From contig DOOK01000141.1 in NCBI GenBank assembly GCA_003512805.1, positions 6,138 to 13,357 on the forward strand: 7,220 bases of DNA. The letters are read 5' to 3'. Positions 1-7,211 of this stretch are shown here, piece by piece (the stretch's first letter is position 1; each line of letters starts with the position of its first letter). The DNA is from Erwinia sp. Its GTDB lineage: Bacteria > Pseudomonadota > Gammaproteobacteria > Enterobacterales > Enterobacteriaceae. Position numbers and translations under genes: made by a program. The notes below the pieces were generated by a model that had not been told where the DNA came from, did no database searches, and worked only from the letters and a program-made list of their open reading frames with translations.

Positions 1-87
1 CAGGCTGGTAATGAGCCCATACAGCCAGCTGAGCGGCAGTAAAAGCCGCCACAGGCCGGAGCGACCGCTCCAGAGGCGTTCAATCAT
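1..87 (-). CDS. lpxK: Tetraacyldisaccharide 4'-kinase LpxK, N-terminal fragment (cut by window edge)
   Basis: LpxK transfers phosphate from ATP to the 4' position of the tetraacyldisaccharide 1-phosphate precursor, giving lipid IVA in the Kdo2-lipid A pathway at the inner membrane. Only the first 29 codons are visible. The protein begins [14 protein letters not shown] and continues into the hydrophobic stretch [12 protein letters not shown], which matches the membrane-anchoring N-terminus of E. coli LpxK as I remember it. The kinase P-loop lies beyond the window. The ATG at 87-85 overlaps the msbA TGA at 86-84 in the sequence ATGA, and no good Shine-Dalgarno precedes it, so translation is probably coupled to msbA. 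The identification rests on a short segment but is well supported by its position directly after msbA. Confidence 0.9.
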   Translation of the reverse strand, partial: MIERLWSGRSGLWRLLLPLSWLYGLITSL

Positions 88-1832
88 TGACCAAACTGCA
101 TCTTATGCAGCTGAGCGTAGGCGCCTTTATGCGCCAGCAGCTCGGCATGACTGCCACGCTCAACGATGTGGCCATCTTCAACCACGACGATTTCATCGGC
201 CTTTTCAATCGTGGAGAGACGATGGGCAATAACCAGTGAAGTACGATTTTTTTGCAGTTCATCCAGCGCGGACTGAATAGCGCGTTCCGACTCGGTATCC
301 AGCGCCGAAGTGGCTTCATCCAGGATGAGAATGGGACAATCACGCAGCAGTGCGCGGGCAATAGCAATACGCTGGCGCTGGCCGCCGGAAAGCAACACGC
401 CATTTTCGCCGATGACTGTATCCAGACCTTCATCCATTTTGTTGATAAAGTCCATCGCGTGGGCCATCGTAGCCGCTTTTTCAATATCTTCACGGCTATA
501 CTGCTCATTACGCGCGTAGGCAATATTGTTGGCTACCGTGTCGTTGAACAGATGCACATTTTGTGAAACTAAAGCGACCTGGTTTCGCAGCGAGCTGAGC
601 GTATATTCCCGCAGATCGTGCCCGTCCATCAGGATTTCGCCCTGTTGAATATCGTAAAAACGCGTCATCAGGCTGGCAATCGTCGATTTACCCGATCCAG
701 AACGCCCCACCAGCGCGACGGTTTTGCCCGCCGGAATAGACAGGTTAATGTTGTGTAGCGCGGGCGTTTCACGTCCCGGATAGGTAAAGGTCACGCCGCG
801 AAATTCTACGTCGCCACGAGCGCGCTCAACAACGCGAGTCCCCGTATCCACTTCCTGCTCGCTGTCGAGAATGGAAAAAAGCGTCTGACAGGCGGCCATA
901 CCGCGCTGGAACTGAGCGTTAACGTTGGTCAGCGATTTCAGCGGGCGCATCAAACCAAACATTGAGGTAAATACCACGGTAATGGTACCCGGTGACAGGG
1001 TGGACATCACGCTCGGAAAACTGGCGGCATAGAGAACAAAAGCCAGCGCCAGTGAAGCGATAAGCTGAATAATAGGATCGGACACGGAAGACGCGGACAC
1101 CAGCTTCATACCCTGCTGGCGCATCCGGTTACTGACGTGATCAAAACGCTGGGTTTCGATTTTCTGTCCACCGAAAATCAGGACTTCTTTATGCCCTTTC
1201 AGCATTTGCTCAGCACTGGTCGTCACCTGCCCCATCGTATTTTGCATACTTTTGCTGATATTACGAAAGCGTTTCGACACCATGCGAATGGCAAATGAGA
1301 CGATGGGAGCCAGCAGGATTAAGATGAGCGACAGCTGCCAGCTGTAGTAGAACATCATAATAAACAGGCCAATAATGGATGCGCCTTCGCGCACGACCGT
1401 CACCAGCGCGCTGGATGAGGATGAAGCAACCTGCTCCGAATCATAAGTAATGCGCGACAGCAACGTACCGGTAGATTGCTGATCGAAGAAAGCGACAGGC
1501 ATCCCCATCATATGGCTGAAAAGACGGCGACGCATCGACATCACAACGTTGCCGGACACCCAGGAGATGCAGTAGCTGGAAATATAGCTTGAAACGCCGC
1601 GTACCAACATCAAACCGATAACGGCGAGGGGCATCCAGAGCAGTACGGAGGAGTCCGCTTTACCAAAACCATCGTCCAGCAGCGGCTTAAGTAAGGACAT
1701 CATCAGCACGTCGCCCGCTGCGTTAATAATAAGAGCAACGGAGGAGACGGCCAGCCCCGTTTTAAAGGGTTTGATCATCGGCCAGAGGCGTTTAAAGGTT
1801 TGCCAGGTGGAGAGATCTTTGTCCTGATGCAT
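84..1832 (-). CDS. msbA: Lipid A export ATP-binding/permease protein MsbA
   Basis: MsbA is an essential homodimeric ABC exporter that flips core-lipid A from the cytoplasmic to the periplasmic leaflet of the inner membrane. The 582 residues equal the E. coli length. Residues 1 to about 330 form the six-helix transmembrane domain. R78, R148 and K299, which contact LPS in E. coli MsbA, are all present. The nucleotide-binding domain from about 340 shows Walker [10 protein letters not shown] (376-384, K382), Q-loop Q424, signature LSGGQ (481-485), Walker B ILILDE (501-506, catalytic E506) and switch H537. All catalytic motifs are intact, so the protein should be functional. The start is ATG 1832-1830. 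A moderate GGAAG lies at 1848-1844, 11 nt upstream, which is rather far. It lies 36 nt after the ycaI stop and overlaps lpxK by 4 nt. Confidence 0.98.
   Translation of the reverse strand: MHQDKDLSTWQTFKRLWPMIKPFKTGLAVSSVALIINAAGDVLMMSLLKPLLDDGFGKADSSVLLWMPLAVIGLMLVRGVSSYISSYCISWVSGNVVMSMRRRLFSHMMGMPVAFFDQQSTGTLLSRITYDSEQVASSSSSALVTVVREGASIIGLFIMMFYYSWQLSLILILLAPIVSFAIRMVSKRFRNISKSMQNTMGQVTTSAEQMLKGHKEVLIFGGQKIETQRFDHVSNRMRQQGMKLVSASSVSDPIIQLIASLALAFVLYAASFPSVMSTLSPGTITVVFTSMFGLMRPLKSLTNVNAQFQRGMAACQTLFSILDSEQEVDTGTRVVERARGDVEFRGVTFTYPGRETPALHNINLSIPAGKTVALVGRSGSGKSTIASLMTRFYDIQQGEILMDGHDLREYTLSSLRNQVALVSQNVHLFNDTVANNIAYARNEQYSREDIEKAATMAHAMDFINKMDEGLDTVIGENGVLLSGGQRQRIAIARALLRDCPILILDEATSALDTESERAIQSALDELQKNRTSLVIAHRLSTIEKADEIVVVEDGHIVERGSHAELLAHKGAYAQLHKMQFGQ
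707..714 (-). other. Chi octamer (GCTGGTGG)
   Basis: The plus strand reads CCACCAGC, so the minus strand carries the exact E. coli Chi sequence GCTGGTGG, which modulates RecBCD in enteric bacteria. It lies within the Walker A-coding part of msbA and is oriented with transcription. An 8-mer can occur by chance in a window of this size, and here the sequence also encodes conserved residues. The match is certain; a biological role is inferred only from the family of organisms. Confidence 0.5.
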
Positions 1833-1865
1833 GTGTTAACCAGCTTCCAATTGAAATAGCCGCTC

Positions 1866-1894
1866 ATTCTAACTGGAATAACGTGTTACGCCAA
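1866..1894 (-). promoter_or_regulatory. Candidate sigma-70 promoter for msbA-lpxK
   Basis: On the minus strand TTGGCG (1894-1889) and TAGAAT (1871-1866) are separated by exactly 17 nt. They match the -35 consensus TTGACA at 4 of 6 positions and the -10 consensus TATAAT at 5 of 6. The -10 box includes the TAG stop codon of ycaI. Transcription would start near 1859, leaving a leader of about 27 nt that still contains the GGAAG before the msbA ATG. Such a promoter would let the essential msbA-lpxK pair be transcribed independently of ycaI. This is read by eye from consensus matching only; I cannot exclude chance. Confidence 0.4.
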
Positions 1895-4124
1895 ACCACT
1901 GATGGTACCAACGGGGCATTATTTGCCTTCTTAAACTTAAAACACGCCAGTTATCTTTAGAAAATTCCACGCTGATTTGCCCCTCCGTCGCCGTGTCGTA
2001 CCAGCTGTAATCGTTCTCCAGATAGCGGGTAATGACGCTTTGCGCCGGCAGTTTCCAGGCACTGTAGCGGGCAACGGAAGCCAGCGCAGCCTGAGCCGCG
2101 ACCCTTCTTAGCAAAGGCGGCGAAGATGACGTTCTGCTACCATGATGCGGCACCTGTAATACCTCAGCCCTTAACGTCTCACCATAACGTCTGACAAGCT
2201 GGTGCTCTGTCGATATCTCGATATCGCCCGTTAATAGAACCCGCCACTTCCCATCCGTTACGCTGATAACACAGGACTGATTATTACCGTTTTCTTTCCG
2301 GGGCCGATCCGGCCAAAGAACGTTAAATTTTAGCGTTTGCCAGCGCCAGTTTCTCCCCTGATAACAGGGTATATGCCCAGGTAAACCTGAACCGCTATGG
2401 ATGACTGCATCAGGGAAGGTTTTTTGCAGACTTTCCAGACCGCCAGTATGATCGAGGTGTTCGTGAATTAAAATAATATGTTGTACTTTTATCCCCTGCT
2501 AGCGAAGCCAGGGAATAATCTGGCTGGATGCTGCGTCACCGCCAGCCCACCGGTTGCCGGTATCATAGATAACCGCCTTCCCACGCTGCGAGATTACCAC
2601 GGCCAGACCGTGTCCAATATCCAGCATATCCATACGCCAGTCGGGTTGCCGGACGTTCAGCTGCCAACACAGTAGCCCCACACCTAAACTGCCCAGCGTA
2701 AAAGGCGACGTTCGCCACCAGTGGAAACGCCAGCTAACGACCAGCAAGATGCAGAAAGGGCTTAGCCACAAAGCCTGCTGGCTCACAGCCAACCAACCAT
2801 CAGGCAGTTGCCGTAAAGGAAAAAACACCAGCGCCAGAGAACGATCGGCCAACCACCAAAACAGCTGGCTCAGCGGCGCAACAGGTAGCGTTAGCACCGC
2901 ACCAAGGATTAGCGGCACCGTCAGCAGCGTAACGACCGGTACTGCCCACAAATTAGCGAATAGCGCGCTGATACTTACGCCGTGAAAAATAAAAATCTGT
3001 AGCGGCATCAGCAGCAAAAATAGCCCGGTCTGTAAATGTAGCAGCTGCAACAGCAACCAGTGTTTTTTCCCACTAAAGCGTTTTGGAAGCGGGAACCATT
3101 GATACCACAAAAGCAATCCGGCAACGGCAACCGCCGACAGCCATAAACTATCCGACAGGATACTCAAAGGATCGAAAAATAAAATAGTGCCGATGCACAG
3201 TAGCCAGACCTGCCAGCCGGTACAATTTCGTCCCTTCAAACGCAGCAGGCTCCAGCTGAGCAGCGCGACTATTGCTCGTAGCGCGGGAGGACTGCCCCCG
3301 GCAAGCCAGCAATAGATCAGCGCCAGTACGACGCCGCTCAACAGGGGAAAACGGTAGCCCATCCAGCTGGCTCGAAAGCCAAGTTGAAGGATCCGCGCTA
3401 TCAACCAGCCCACTGTTGCAGCCAGACCTATATGCATCCCTGAAATGGCCATCAGATGCGCCGTCCCTGTTTCTCTCAGCAAGGCTTTCGTTTCGCTGTC
3501 AAGCTTGCTTCGTTCACCAAAGGTCAGTGCCAGCAGAACGCTATGCCAGGGCAACACTTCAAAATATTGACGACTTTTCTGCATGACTTTTTCACGCCAG
3601 CCACAGCGGCTATCGACCCTCTGCCAGGCCAGCGCCTTGCCCGTCAGCGGTGTGCTGCCAGCCAGCGCAAAACGTTGTGCATCAAAGCCACCTTCGTTAA
3701 GACGGGCATGAACAGGTCGCAGTTTGAGTTTCATACGCCAACGCTGGCCCGGGCAAAGTACCTGATTGCCAGGCGTAGCGATCAGAGCGTAAACGGGTGG
3801 GAAAAATTGTTTTCCCGACACGCTTTCAATACGAATTTTGATGCGTTGAGGCTGTAACTGCTCAATTTTTACTACGGCTTCAACAGGTGCAGATGACAGA
3901 AAAGTTGTTTGCTGCAGAAGCGTTTGCGCAGGCACGACTGCCCAAATGAATAGCAGCAGAACGAGGGACGCTTCTCTCAACCAAAATTGCCGCGTGATTA
4001 ACAGTAGCGCAATGACTCCTGTGAAAAGCTGGAGAGTACCCACGTCAGGCAGCGCAGGTAGCCTACAAAGCGGCAGGGCAGCAATAATCATCCATAGAGA
4101 TAATCGGCTAAGGCTATAGGGCAT
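1869..4124 (-). pseudogene. ycaI: ComEC/Rec2-family DNA-uptake channel YcaI, interrupted by an in-frame amber codon
   Basis: ComEC proteins form the inner-membrane channel for single-stranded DNA entry. In E. coli YcaI is linked to use of DNA as a nutrient. Counting from ATG 4124-4122, the frame runs 751 codons to a TAG at 1871-1869, close to the E. coli length of about 754, but codon 542 (2501-2499) is TAG. The first 541 residues contain N-terminal membrane helices, an OB-like soluble domain with C124 and C174, the competence-domain hallmarks TGTAHLMAISGMHI (219-232) and GGSPPALRA (276-284), many further hydrophobic helices, and the start of the metallo-beta-lactamase-like domain (LDIGHG, 501-506). 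Downstream of the amber, in the same frame and with no other stop, come HEHLDH (554-559), LTGD (631-634) and VPHHGS (658-663). The amber falls where I recall E. coli having Trp (LHWHN against LR-stop-Q), so one TGG to TAG transition explains it. The truncated product would lack the metal-binding motif. It is most likely a recent nonsense pseudogene, but a sequencing error or amber suppression is possible. Confidence 0.85.
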
Positions 4125-4130
4125 TTTGCT

Positions 4131-4136
4131 ACCTCC
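4131..4136 (-). promoter_or_regulatory. Ribosome binding site that fixes the ycaI start
   Basis: The minus strand has GGAGGT at 4136-4131, 6 nt before ATG 4124-4122. This selects a protein starting MPYSLSRLS, which aligns with the length and hydrophobic N-terminus of E. coli YcaI. It argues against the longer open frame reaching back to 4214, whose extra 30 residues are polar and have no family counterpart. The strong site implies that the broken gene was translated efficiently until recently. Confidence 0.8.
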
Positions 4137-4241
4137 GTTGTGCATAACGGAAGTGTGACGGGATCTTACAAAGCACGCAGCCGGTATTTTCCGCACCTCA
4201 GAAACGCTGCGCAAAGTTTTGACTGGTTTGCAGAAAACAAG

Positions 4242-4270
4242 ATTAAGCCTGCGAGGACGCTCTGCTTAAT
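4242..4270 (-). repeat. Inverted repeat (possible hairpin) between the ihfB terminator and ycaI
   Basis: The plus strand has ATTAAGC (4242-4248) and GCTTAAT (4264-4270), a perfect 7-bp inverted repeat. A second pairing, GCG/CGC (4251-4253 and 4258-4260), sits inside it around AGGA. It could form an interrupted stem in RNA, or could be an operator-like site. No T-tract follows on either strand, so it is not an intrinsic terminator. Function is unknown. The 4125-4304 spacer contains nothing else I can support apart from the ycaI ribosome binding site. Confidence 0.3.
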
Positions 4271-4304
4271 TGACTGACAGCGATCGTTCAGGTATGCCGG
4301 AGGC

Positions 4305-4333
4305 AAAAAAAAACGACACCGAGGTGTCGTTTT
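4305..4333 (-). terminator. Rho-independent terminator of ihfB
   Basis: ACGACACC (4313-4320) pairs perfectly with GGTGTCGT (4323-4330) across a 2-nt GA spacer, which in practice forms a tetraloop by opening the CG closing pair. On the minus strand the stem runs into nine consecutive T residues (4313-4305), and three A-T pairs can extend it (4310-4312 with 4331-4333). It begins 24 nt after the ihfB TAA, so it ends the cmk-rpsA-ihfB block and separates it from ycaI. The plus strand ends in only four T residues, so plus-strand termination would be weaker. Confidence 0.93.
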
Positions 4334-4354
4334 ATTGCGTGGTAATGCGAAGCT

Positions 4355-4639
4355 TTAGCCGTAGATATTCGCGCGATCGCGTAATTCCTTGCCCGGTTTG
4401 AAGTGCGGAACGTATTTACCTTCCAGCTCAACTTTGTCGCCCGTTTTCGGGTTACGACCGGTGCGAGGTGCACGATAATGCAAAGAAAAACTGCCGAAGC
4501 CCCGGATTTCGATGCGTTCGCCCTGGGCCAACGTGGTGGCCATGTGCTCCAGCATCTCTTTTACCGCATCCTCAACGACTTTCGCCGGAATATGAGAGTG
4601 CTGGCCAGCAAGTCTTTCAATCAGTTCTGACTTGGTCAT
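4355..4639 (-). CDS. ihfB: Integration host factor beta subunit
   Basis: IHF-beta pairs with IHF-alpha to form a sequence-specific nucleoid protein that bends DNA by about 160 degrees. It acts in site-specific recombination, replication and the architecture of many promoters. The 94 residues equal the E. coli length and differ at only a few positions. The DNABII fold is clear: N-terminal helices ([20 protein letters not shown]), then the [20 protein letters not shown] segment forming the beta arm. P64, which intercalates into DNA, and the specificity residues E44 and R46 are present. An in-frame extension to 4678 exists, but [10 protein letters not shown] is the family start and GGAGG precedes it. 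The gene lies 84 nt after rpsA and ends in TAA just before a strong terminator. In E. coli ihfB has its own IHF-autoregulated promoter; I could not identify one here. Confidence 0.98.
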   Translation of the reverse strand: MTKSELIERLAGQHSHIPAKVVEDAVKEMLEHMATTLAQGERIEIRGFGSFSLHYRAPRTGRNPKTGDKVELEGKYVPHFKPGKELRDRANIYG

Positions 4640-4642
4640 AAA

Positions 4643-4648
4643 TCCTCC
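4643..4648 (-). promoter_or_regulatory. Ribosome binding site that fixes the ihfB start
   Basis: The minus strand reads GGAGGA at 4648-4643 followed by TTT and then ATG at 4639-4637. The strong but closely spaced Shine-Dalgarno supports the 94-residue IHF-beta start over the upstream in-frame start at 4678, which has no comparable site. Confidence 0.75.
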
Positions 4649-4690
4649 GGTTAATCCCTGTTGGAAAAGCTTTGGCAATTACGGCAGATT

Positions 4691-4711
4691 CAGGGTGGCT
4701 AAGCCACCCTG
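4691..4711 (-). other. Stable hairpin in the rpsA-ihfB intergenic region
   Basis: CAGGGTGGC (4691-4699) and GCCACCCTG (4703-4711) form a perfect GC-rich 9-bp stem around a 3-nt centre (a 5-nt loop if the last pair opens). It starts 12 nt after the rpsA TAA. On the minus strand it is followed by AATCTGCC, with no run of T, so it is not a classical intrinsic terminator. It more probably protects the rpsA 3' end from exonucleases or attenuates read-through into ihfB. Those roles are inferred; the structure is seen directly. Confidence 0.6.
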
Positions 4712-4723
4712 ATGCAAGCGCAA

Positions 4724-6397
4724 TTACTCGCCTTTAGCTGCTTTGAATGCTTCAGCCATAGCGTTAGAGAAGTTGCCTTCTTCCTGTTTGGTGTTAACAG
4801 TATTGATAGCTTCTTTCTCGTCAGCCTGGTCTTTAGCACGAACAGACAGGCTCACTACGCGGTTTTTACGATCCACGCCAGTGAACTTAGCTTCAACGTC
4901 GTCACCAACGTTCAGAACCAGAGTAGCGTCTTCTACACGGTCGATTGAAGCTTCAGACGCGCGCAGGTAACCTTCAACGCCGTCTGCCAGTTCAACTGTA
5001 GCACCTTTAGCGTCAACTGCAGTCACTTTACCGTTAACAATGGCACCTTTCTTGTTCAGAGAGATGTAGTTGTTGAACGGATCTTCTGCCAGCTGCTTAA
5101 CGCCCAGGGAGATACGCTCGCGCTCTGCGTCAACCTGCAGAACCACAGCAGCGATTTCGTCGCCTTTCTTGTATTCACGAACAGCTTCTTCTCCGGTAGC
5201 GTTCCAGGAGATGTCAGACAGGTGAACCAGGCCGTCGATACCGCCGTCCAGGCCGATGAAGATACCAAAGTCAGTGATTGACTTGATTTTACCTTCAACA
5301 CGGTCGCCCTTGTTGTGGGTTTCTGCAAACTGCTGCCATGGGTTAGATTTGCACTGCTTCAGACCCAGAGAGATACGACGACGTTCTTCGTCGATGTCCA
5401 GAACCATTACTTCAACAACATCGCCTACGTTAACAACTTTAGACGGATGGATGTTTTTGTTGGTCCAGTCCATTTCTGAAACGTGTACCAGGCCTTCAAC
5501 GCCTTCTTCGATTTCAACGAAGCAGCCGTAGTCAGTCAGGTTGGTTACACGACCAGTCAGGCGGGTGCCTTCCGGGTAACGCTTAGCGATTGCGACCCAT
5601 GGATCTTCGCCCAGCTGTTTCAGACCCAGAGAAACACGGGTACGTTCGCGGTCGAACTTCAGCACTTTAACAGTGATTTCGTCGCCAACGTTGACAATTT
5701 CGCTTGGATGCTTAACGCGTTTCCATGCCATGTCAGTGATGTGCAGCAGGCCGTCAACGCCGCCCAGATCAACGAATGCACCGTAGTCAGTCAGGTTCTT
5801 AACGATACCTTTAACTTCCATGCCTTCCTGCAGGTTTTCCAGCAGCTGATCGCGCTCTGCGCTGTTTTCGGATTCGATTACCGCACGACGTGAAACCACC
5901 ACGTTGTTGCGCTTCTGATCCAGCTTGATTACTTTGAATTCAAGCTCTTTGCCTTCCAGGTGCAGCGTGTCACGTACTGGACGAACATCAACCAGGGAAC
6001 CTGGCAGGAACGCACGAATACCGTTCAGCTCAACTGTGAAGCCACCTTTCACTTTGCCGTTGATAACACCGGTAACAGTTTCAGCATCTTCGTAAGCTTT
6101 TTCCAGCGTGATCCAGGCTTCGTGACGCTTAGCTTTCTCACGGGACAGCAGGGTTTCACCGAAGCCGTCTTCTACTGCGTCCAGCGCAACGTCAACTTCG
6201 TCGCCTACCTGGATTTCCAGTTCGCCGGCTGCGTTCTTGAACTGCTCTGCAGGGATTGCAGATTCAGATTTCAGACCCGCATCAACCAGAACTACGTCTT
6301 TGTCGATAGAGACAACAACGCCACGAACGATGGAACCCGGGCGGGTTTCGATTTCTTTCAGGGACTCTTCAAAGAGTTGAGCAAAAGATTCAGTCAT
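4724..6397 (-). CDS. rpsA: 30S ribosomal protein S1
   Basis: S1 binds mRNA on the 30S subunit and helps unfold and load messages with weak Shine-Dalgarno sequences; it is also a Q-beta replicase subunit. The 557 residues match E. coli S1 in length and nearly throughout in sequence. There are six S1 OB-fold repeats. By analogy with E. coli they lie near 21-87, 105-171, 192-260, 277-347, 364-434 and 451-520. The first two bind the ribosome through S2, and the later ones bind RNA. The repeated signature is visible as [37 protein letters not shown] and [19 protein letters not shown]. The C-terminal tail ([20 protein letters not shown]) varies most from E. coli. The start is ATG 6397-6395 and the stop TAA. 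There is no strong Shine-Dalgarno, as expected for this autoregulated gene. It lies 116 nt after cmk. Confidence 0.99.
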   Translation of the reverse strand: MTESFAQLFEESLKEIETRPGSIVRGVVVSIDKDVVLVDAGLKSESAIPAEQFKNAAGELEIQVGDEVDVALDAVEDGFGETLLSREKAKRHEAWITLEKAYEDAETVTGVINGKVKGGFTVELNGIRAFLPGSLVDVRPVRDTLHLEGKELEFKVIKLDQKRNNVVVSRRAVIESENSAERDQLLENLQEGMEVKGIVKNLTDYGAFVDLGGVDGLLHITDMAWKRVKHPSEIVNVGDEITVKVLKFDRERTRVSLGLKQLGEDPWVAIAKRYPEGTRLTGRVTNLTDYGCFVEIEEGVEGLVHVSEMDWTNKNIHPSKVVNVGDVVEVMVLDIDEERRRISLGLKQCKSNPWQQFAETHNKGDRVEGKIKSITDFGIFIGLDGGIDGLVHLSDISWNATGEEAVREYKKGDEIAAVVLQVDAERERISLGVKQLAEDPFNNYISLNKKGAIVNGKVTAVDAKGATVELADGVEGYLRASEASIDRVEDATLVLNVGDDVEAKFTGVDRKNRVVSLSVRAKDQADEKEAINTVNTKQEEGNFSNAMAEAFKAAKGE

Positions 6398-6513
6398 ATT
6401 GATAATCTTCAGGATTCTTCAATTTAACGTCCACCTGACATCCTGCCGGGTGGGGTTGTTTCACATGCCCTGTGACGTCCATATCACAGGGTTAAAAAAA
6501 TCGGTTTTACGAT
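6398..6513 (-). promoter_or_regulatory. rpsA leader: S1 autoregulatory translation initiation region
   Basis: The 116-nt leader can form three hairpins in the minus-strand RNA. The first is an 8-bp stem CCCUGUGA/UCACAGGG (6491-6484 with 6475-6468) around a loop containing GGA. The second pairs CCACC with GGUGG (6453-6449 with 6435-6431) around a loop also containing GGA. The third, directly before the start codon, pairs AUUGA with UCAAU (6423-6419 with 6402-6398) and, inside it, AAUC with GAUU (6416-6413 with 6407-6404). It carries a weak GAAG Shine-Dalgarno-like element at 6410-6407, 9 nt from the ATG. In E. coli a similar three-hairpin region gives very efficient initiation without a canonical Shine-Dalgarno and is repressed by free S1. 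The structures are read by eye and the control is inferred from E. coli. Confidence 0.8.
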
Positions 6514-7200
6514 CTACCGCGGCAAAGACAGTTTTTCACGTGCATAATTCAGAGCCGTTTCAATCACCTGCTCGATTGACATACTGGTCGAATCCAGCAT
6601 CAGCGCGTCTTCTGCCGGCCTTAACGGTGCAATAGCACGGTTACGGTCGCGATCGTCTCGCTCTTTTATCTCAGATAAAAGGCGTTCAAAGTTAACACTA
6701 AAGCCCTTATCCTGCAACTGTAGCATACGGCGATGGGCACGTTCTTCAGGGCTGGCATCCAGAAAAATCTTTACCTGGGCATCCGGGAAAACCACCGTCC
6801 CCATGTCTCGTCCATCCGCAATCAGGCCTGGCGCTTCACGAAATCCCCGCTGACGGCGCAACAGCGCTTCACGTACACGCGGGAAAGCCGCTACTTTAGA
6901 GGCCGTATTGCTGACATCCTGAGTACGGATTTCACCCGAGACGTTTTCACCCTCAAGGATCACTTCCATCTCATCTTCACTGGGCACAAAGCGAACATCA
7001 AGATGTGCCGCGATGGGTACCAGCGCCTCTTCAGACGTAATATCTACCTGATGGTGTAACGCCGCCAGCGCCAACACGCGATAAATAGCGCCTGAATCCA
7101 ACAGATGCCAGTTTAATGCCTCAGCCATTGCCTTGCACAAGGTTCCTTTACCGGCTCCGCCTGGACCATCAATGGTGATCACCTGGGCTATAGGCGTCAT
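6514..7200 (-). CDS. cmk: Cytidylate kinase (CMP/dCMP kinase)
   Basis: Cmk phosphorylates CMP and dCMP with ATP in the cytosol, recycling cytidine nucleotides from RNA turnover and lipid synthesis. The product is 228 residues, one more than I recall for E. coli. The P-loop GPGGAGKGT (12-20, K18) has G14 where E. coli has Ser. Likely CMP-binding residues D35, S36, R41, R110, R131 and D132 (in DGRDMGT), and the lid residues R181, D185 and R188 (in ERDDRDRNR), are all present, so activity is expected. The start is ATG 7200-7198, with AGGAG 6 nt upstream, and the stop is TAG. It is first in the visible cmk-rpsA-ihfB block. In E. coli some rpsA promoters lie inside or upstream of this gene; I could not place one confidently here. 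Confidence 0.98.
   Translation of the reverse strand: MTPIAQVITIDGPGGAGKGTLCKAMAEALNWHLLDSGAIYRVLALAALHHQVDITSEEALVPIAAHLDVRFVPSEDEMEVILEGENVSGEIRTQDVSNTASKVAAFPRVREALLRRQRGFREAPGLIADGRDMGTVVFPDAQVKIFLDASPEERAHRRMLQLQDKGFSVNFERLLSEIKERDDRDRNRAIAPLRPAEDALMLDSTSMSIEQVIETALNYAREKLSLPR
6663..6681. repeat. Perfect 9-bp inverted repeat inside cmk
   Basis: CTTTTATCT (6663-6671) and AGATAAAAG (6673-6681) are exact reverse complements around one central base. The stretch encodes residues LLSEIK of Cmk, which are conserved, so the symmetry may be a by-product of coding. It could be a protein-binding site or an A/T-rich hairpin upstream of rpsA. No function is known to me. Confidence 0.35.
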
Positions 7201-7206
7201 GTCTTT

Positions 7207-7211
7207 CTCCT
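7207..7211 (-). promoter_or_regulatory. Ribosome binding site of cmk
   Basis: The minus strand has AGGAG at 7211-7207, with a 6-nt spacer (AAAGAC) before ATG 7200-7198. It confirms the start of a 228-residue Cmk that begins [13 protein letters not shown] as in the family. Only 20 nt upstream of cmk are in the window, so no promoter can be judged. Confidence 0.8.

Noticed and set aside
1331..1345. ACAGCTG/CAGCTGT inverted repeat in msbA
   Set aside because: The arms are only 7 bp and lie within a conserved coding stretch; chance is the simplest explanation.
1869..2153. A separate small gene starting at GTG 2153
   Set aside because: It is in the same frame as ycaI and encodes the C-terminus of YcaI (VPHHGS to the end). 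It lacks its own ribosome binding site and begins after the HEHLDH motif, so it is the tail of the broken gene.
2211..2226. CGATATCTCGATATCG, a short palindrome and direct repeat in ycaI
   Set aside because: It is short, lies in coding sequence, and nothing around it suggests a recombination or binding site.
4125..4214. 30-codon upstream extension of ycaI
   Set aside because: The added residues are polar and unlike the family N-terminus, while the ATG at 4124 has GGAGGT 6 nt upstream and gives the expected protein length.
4186..4214. Possible ycaI promoter TTGCGC, 17 nt, GAAAAT on the minus strand
   Set aside because: The hexamers match consensus at only 3 and 4 of 6 positions. A promoter is expected somewhere after the terminator, but this is too weak to call.
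4646..4674. Possible ihfB promoter TTGCCA, 17 nt, ATTAAC on the minus strand
   Set aside because: The -10 is poor, and the transcript would start within or after the Shine-Dalgarno, so it could not serve ihfB as annotated.
4640..4678. 13-codon upstream extension of ihfB
   Set aside because: IHF-beta proteins start [10 protein letters not shown], and GGAGGA lies directly before that ATG.
5960..6427. 155-codon open frame on the plus strand opposite rpsA, and a similar 136-codon frame at 5483-5893
   Set aside because: rpsA uses strongly biased codons, which leaves long stop-free frames on the opposite strand. The translations look like no family I know, are rich in residues expected from reversed rpsA codons, and have no convincing ribosome binding site.
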